Shown here: in pieces, positions 26,233 through 26,267 of the stretch | Position numbering within the stretch: the stretch's first letter is position 1 | Layout: every line of letters begins with the position of its first letter | Source: JAAAPF01 sp964481035 | GTDB lineage: Bacteria; Pseudomonadota; Alphaproteobacteria; Geminicoccales; Geminicoccaceae | Assembly (NCBI GenBank): GCA_964481035.1 | Contig: CAYZSE010000035.1 | Coordinates: forward strand, 1-26,267 | Direction: 5' to 3' | Length of the DNA stretch: 26,267 bases | Translations under genes and position numbers: made by a program | Notes under the pieces: model-generated | The model's input: the letters and a program-made list of their open reading frames with translations, nothing else | What the model was told of the DNA's origin: nothing | Databases searched by the model: none

Positions 26233-26267
26233 GCGGCCGGAGCTTGGCACCTCTGCGTTAACGCGGT

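Overview
The window is a very GC-rich, densely coded stretch of bacterial chromosome with about 20 protein genes, one tRNA and no gene-free gap above 300 bases. The gene families and context suggest an alphaproteobacterium, probably Rhodospirillales-like. Evidence includes a large 180-kDa-type NAD-glutamate dehydrogenase, Gram-negative lipid A/Kdo genes, a K+-independent membrane pyrophosphatase, a CHCC zinc-finger protein next to respiratory-type genes, a yqaA-dsbB pair, and a cyclase with the N-terminal domain common in that class. The taxonomic call is inference from families, not a search. Many genes start with GTG or TTG and are joined by 4-base stop/start overlaps.

Layout. (1) Positions 1-7016, minus strand: NAD-glutamate dehydrogenase, then waaA (Kdo transferase), then lpxK (cut by the window edge), in one tight run. 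(2) 7152-10243, minus: a complete TRAP transporter, dctP-dctQ-dctM, with a candidate promoter before dctP and a GC-rich palindrome between dctP and dctQ. (3) 10345-12661, minus: a large MscS-type channel preceded by tRNA-Arg(CCG). (4) 12718-13668, minus: a YadG-like ABC-2 ATPase without a permease nearby. (5) 13763-19615, plus: an apparent six-gene operon of zinc-finger protein, unusual ABC-exporter-like protein, small cyclic-nucleotide-binding protein, class III nucleotide cyclase, FkbM methyltransferase and CDP-alcohol phosphatidyltransferase. (6) 19584-20643, minus: yqaA-like DedA-type membrane protein and dsbB. (7) 20831-23483, plus: DUF4149 membrane protein and hppA. (8) 23488-24528, minus: GGDEF diguanylate cyclase. 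(9) 24718-25299, plus: HNH endonuclease. (10) 25309-26232, minus: FemAB-like GNAT acyltransferase.

The most interesting part is region 5. The 878-residue ABC protein has an exporter-type membrane domain, but its nucleotide-binding domain has lost the Walker A lysine (Gln instead), the catalytic Walker B glutamate (Asn instead) and the LSGGQ glycines. The domain is split by roughly 270-290 extra residues that carry repeated copies of the segment following the Q-loop. It is followed directly by a stand-alone cNMP-binding protein and, with a GTGA overlap, by a cyclase that keeps its catalytic residues. This looks like a self-contained second-messenger module: the cyclase makes cNMP, the small protein senses it, and a probably non-hydrolytic ABC-like membrane protein is the effector. 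The two downstream genes (FkbM methyltransferase, CDP-alcohol phosphatidyltransferase) hint that the output concerns the envelope. The linkage is seen in the sequence; the mechanism is inference.
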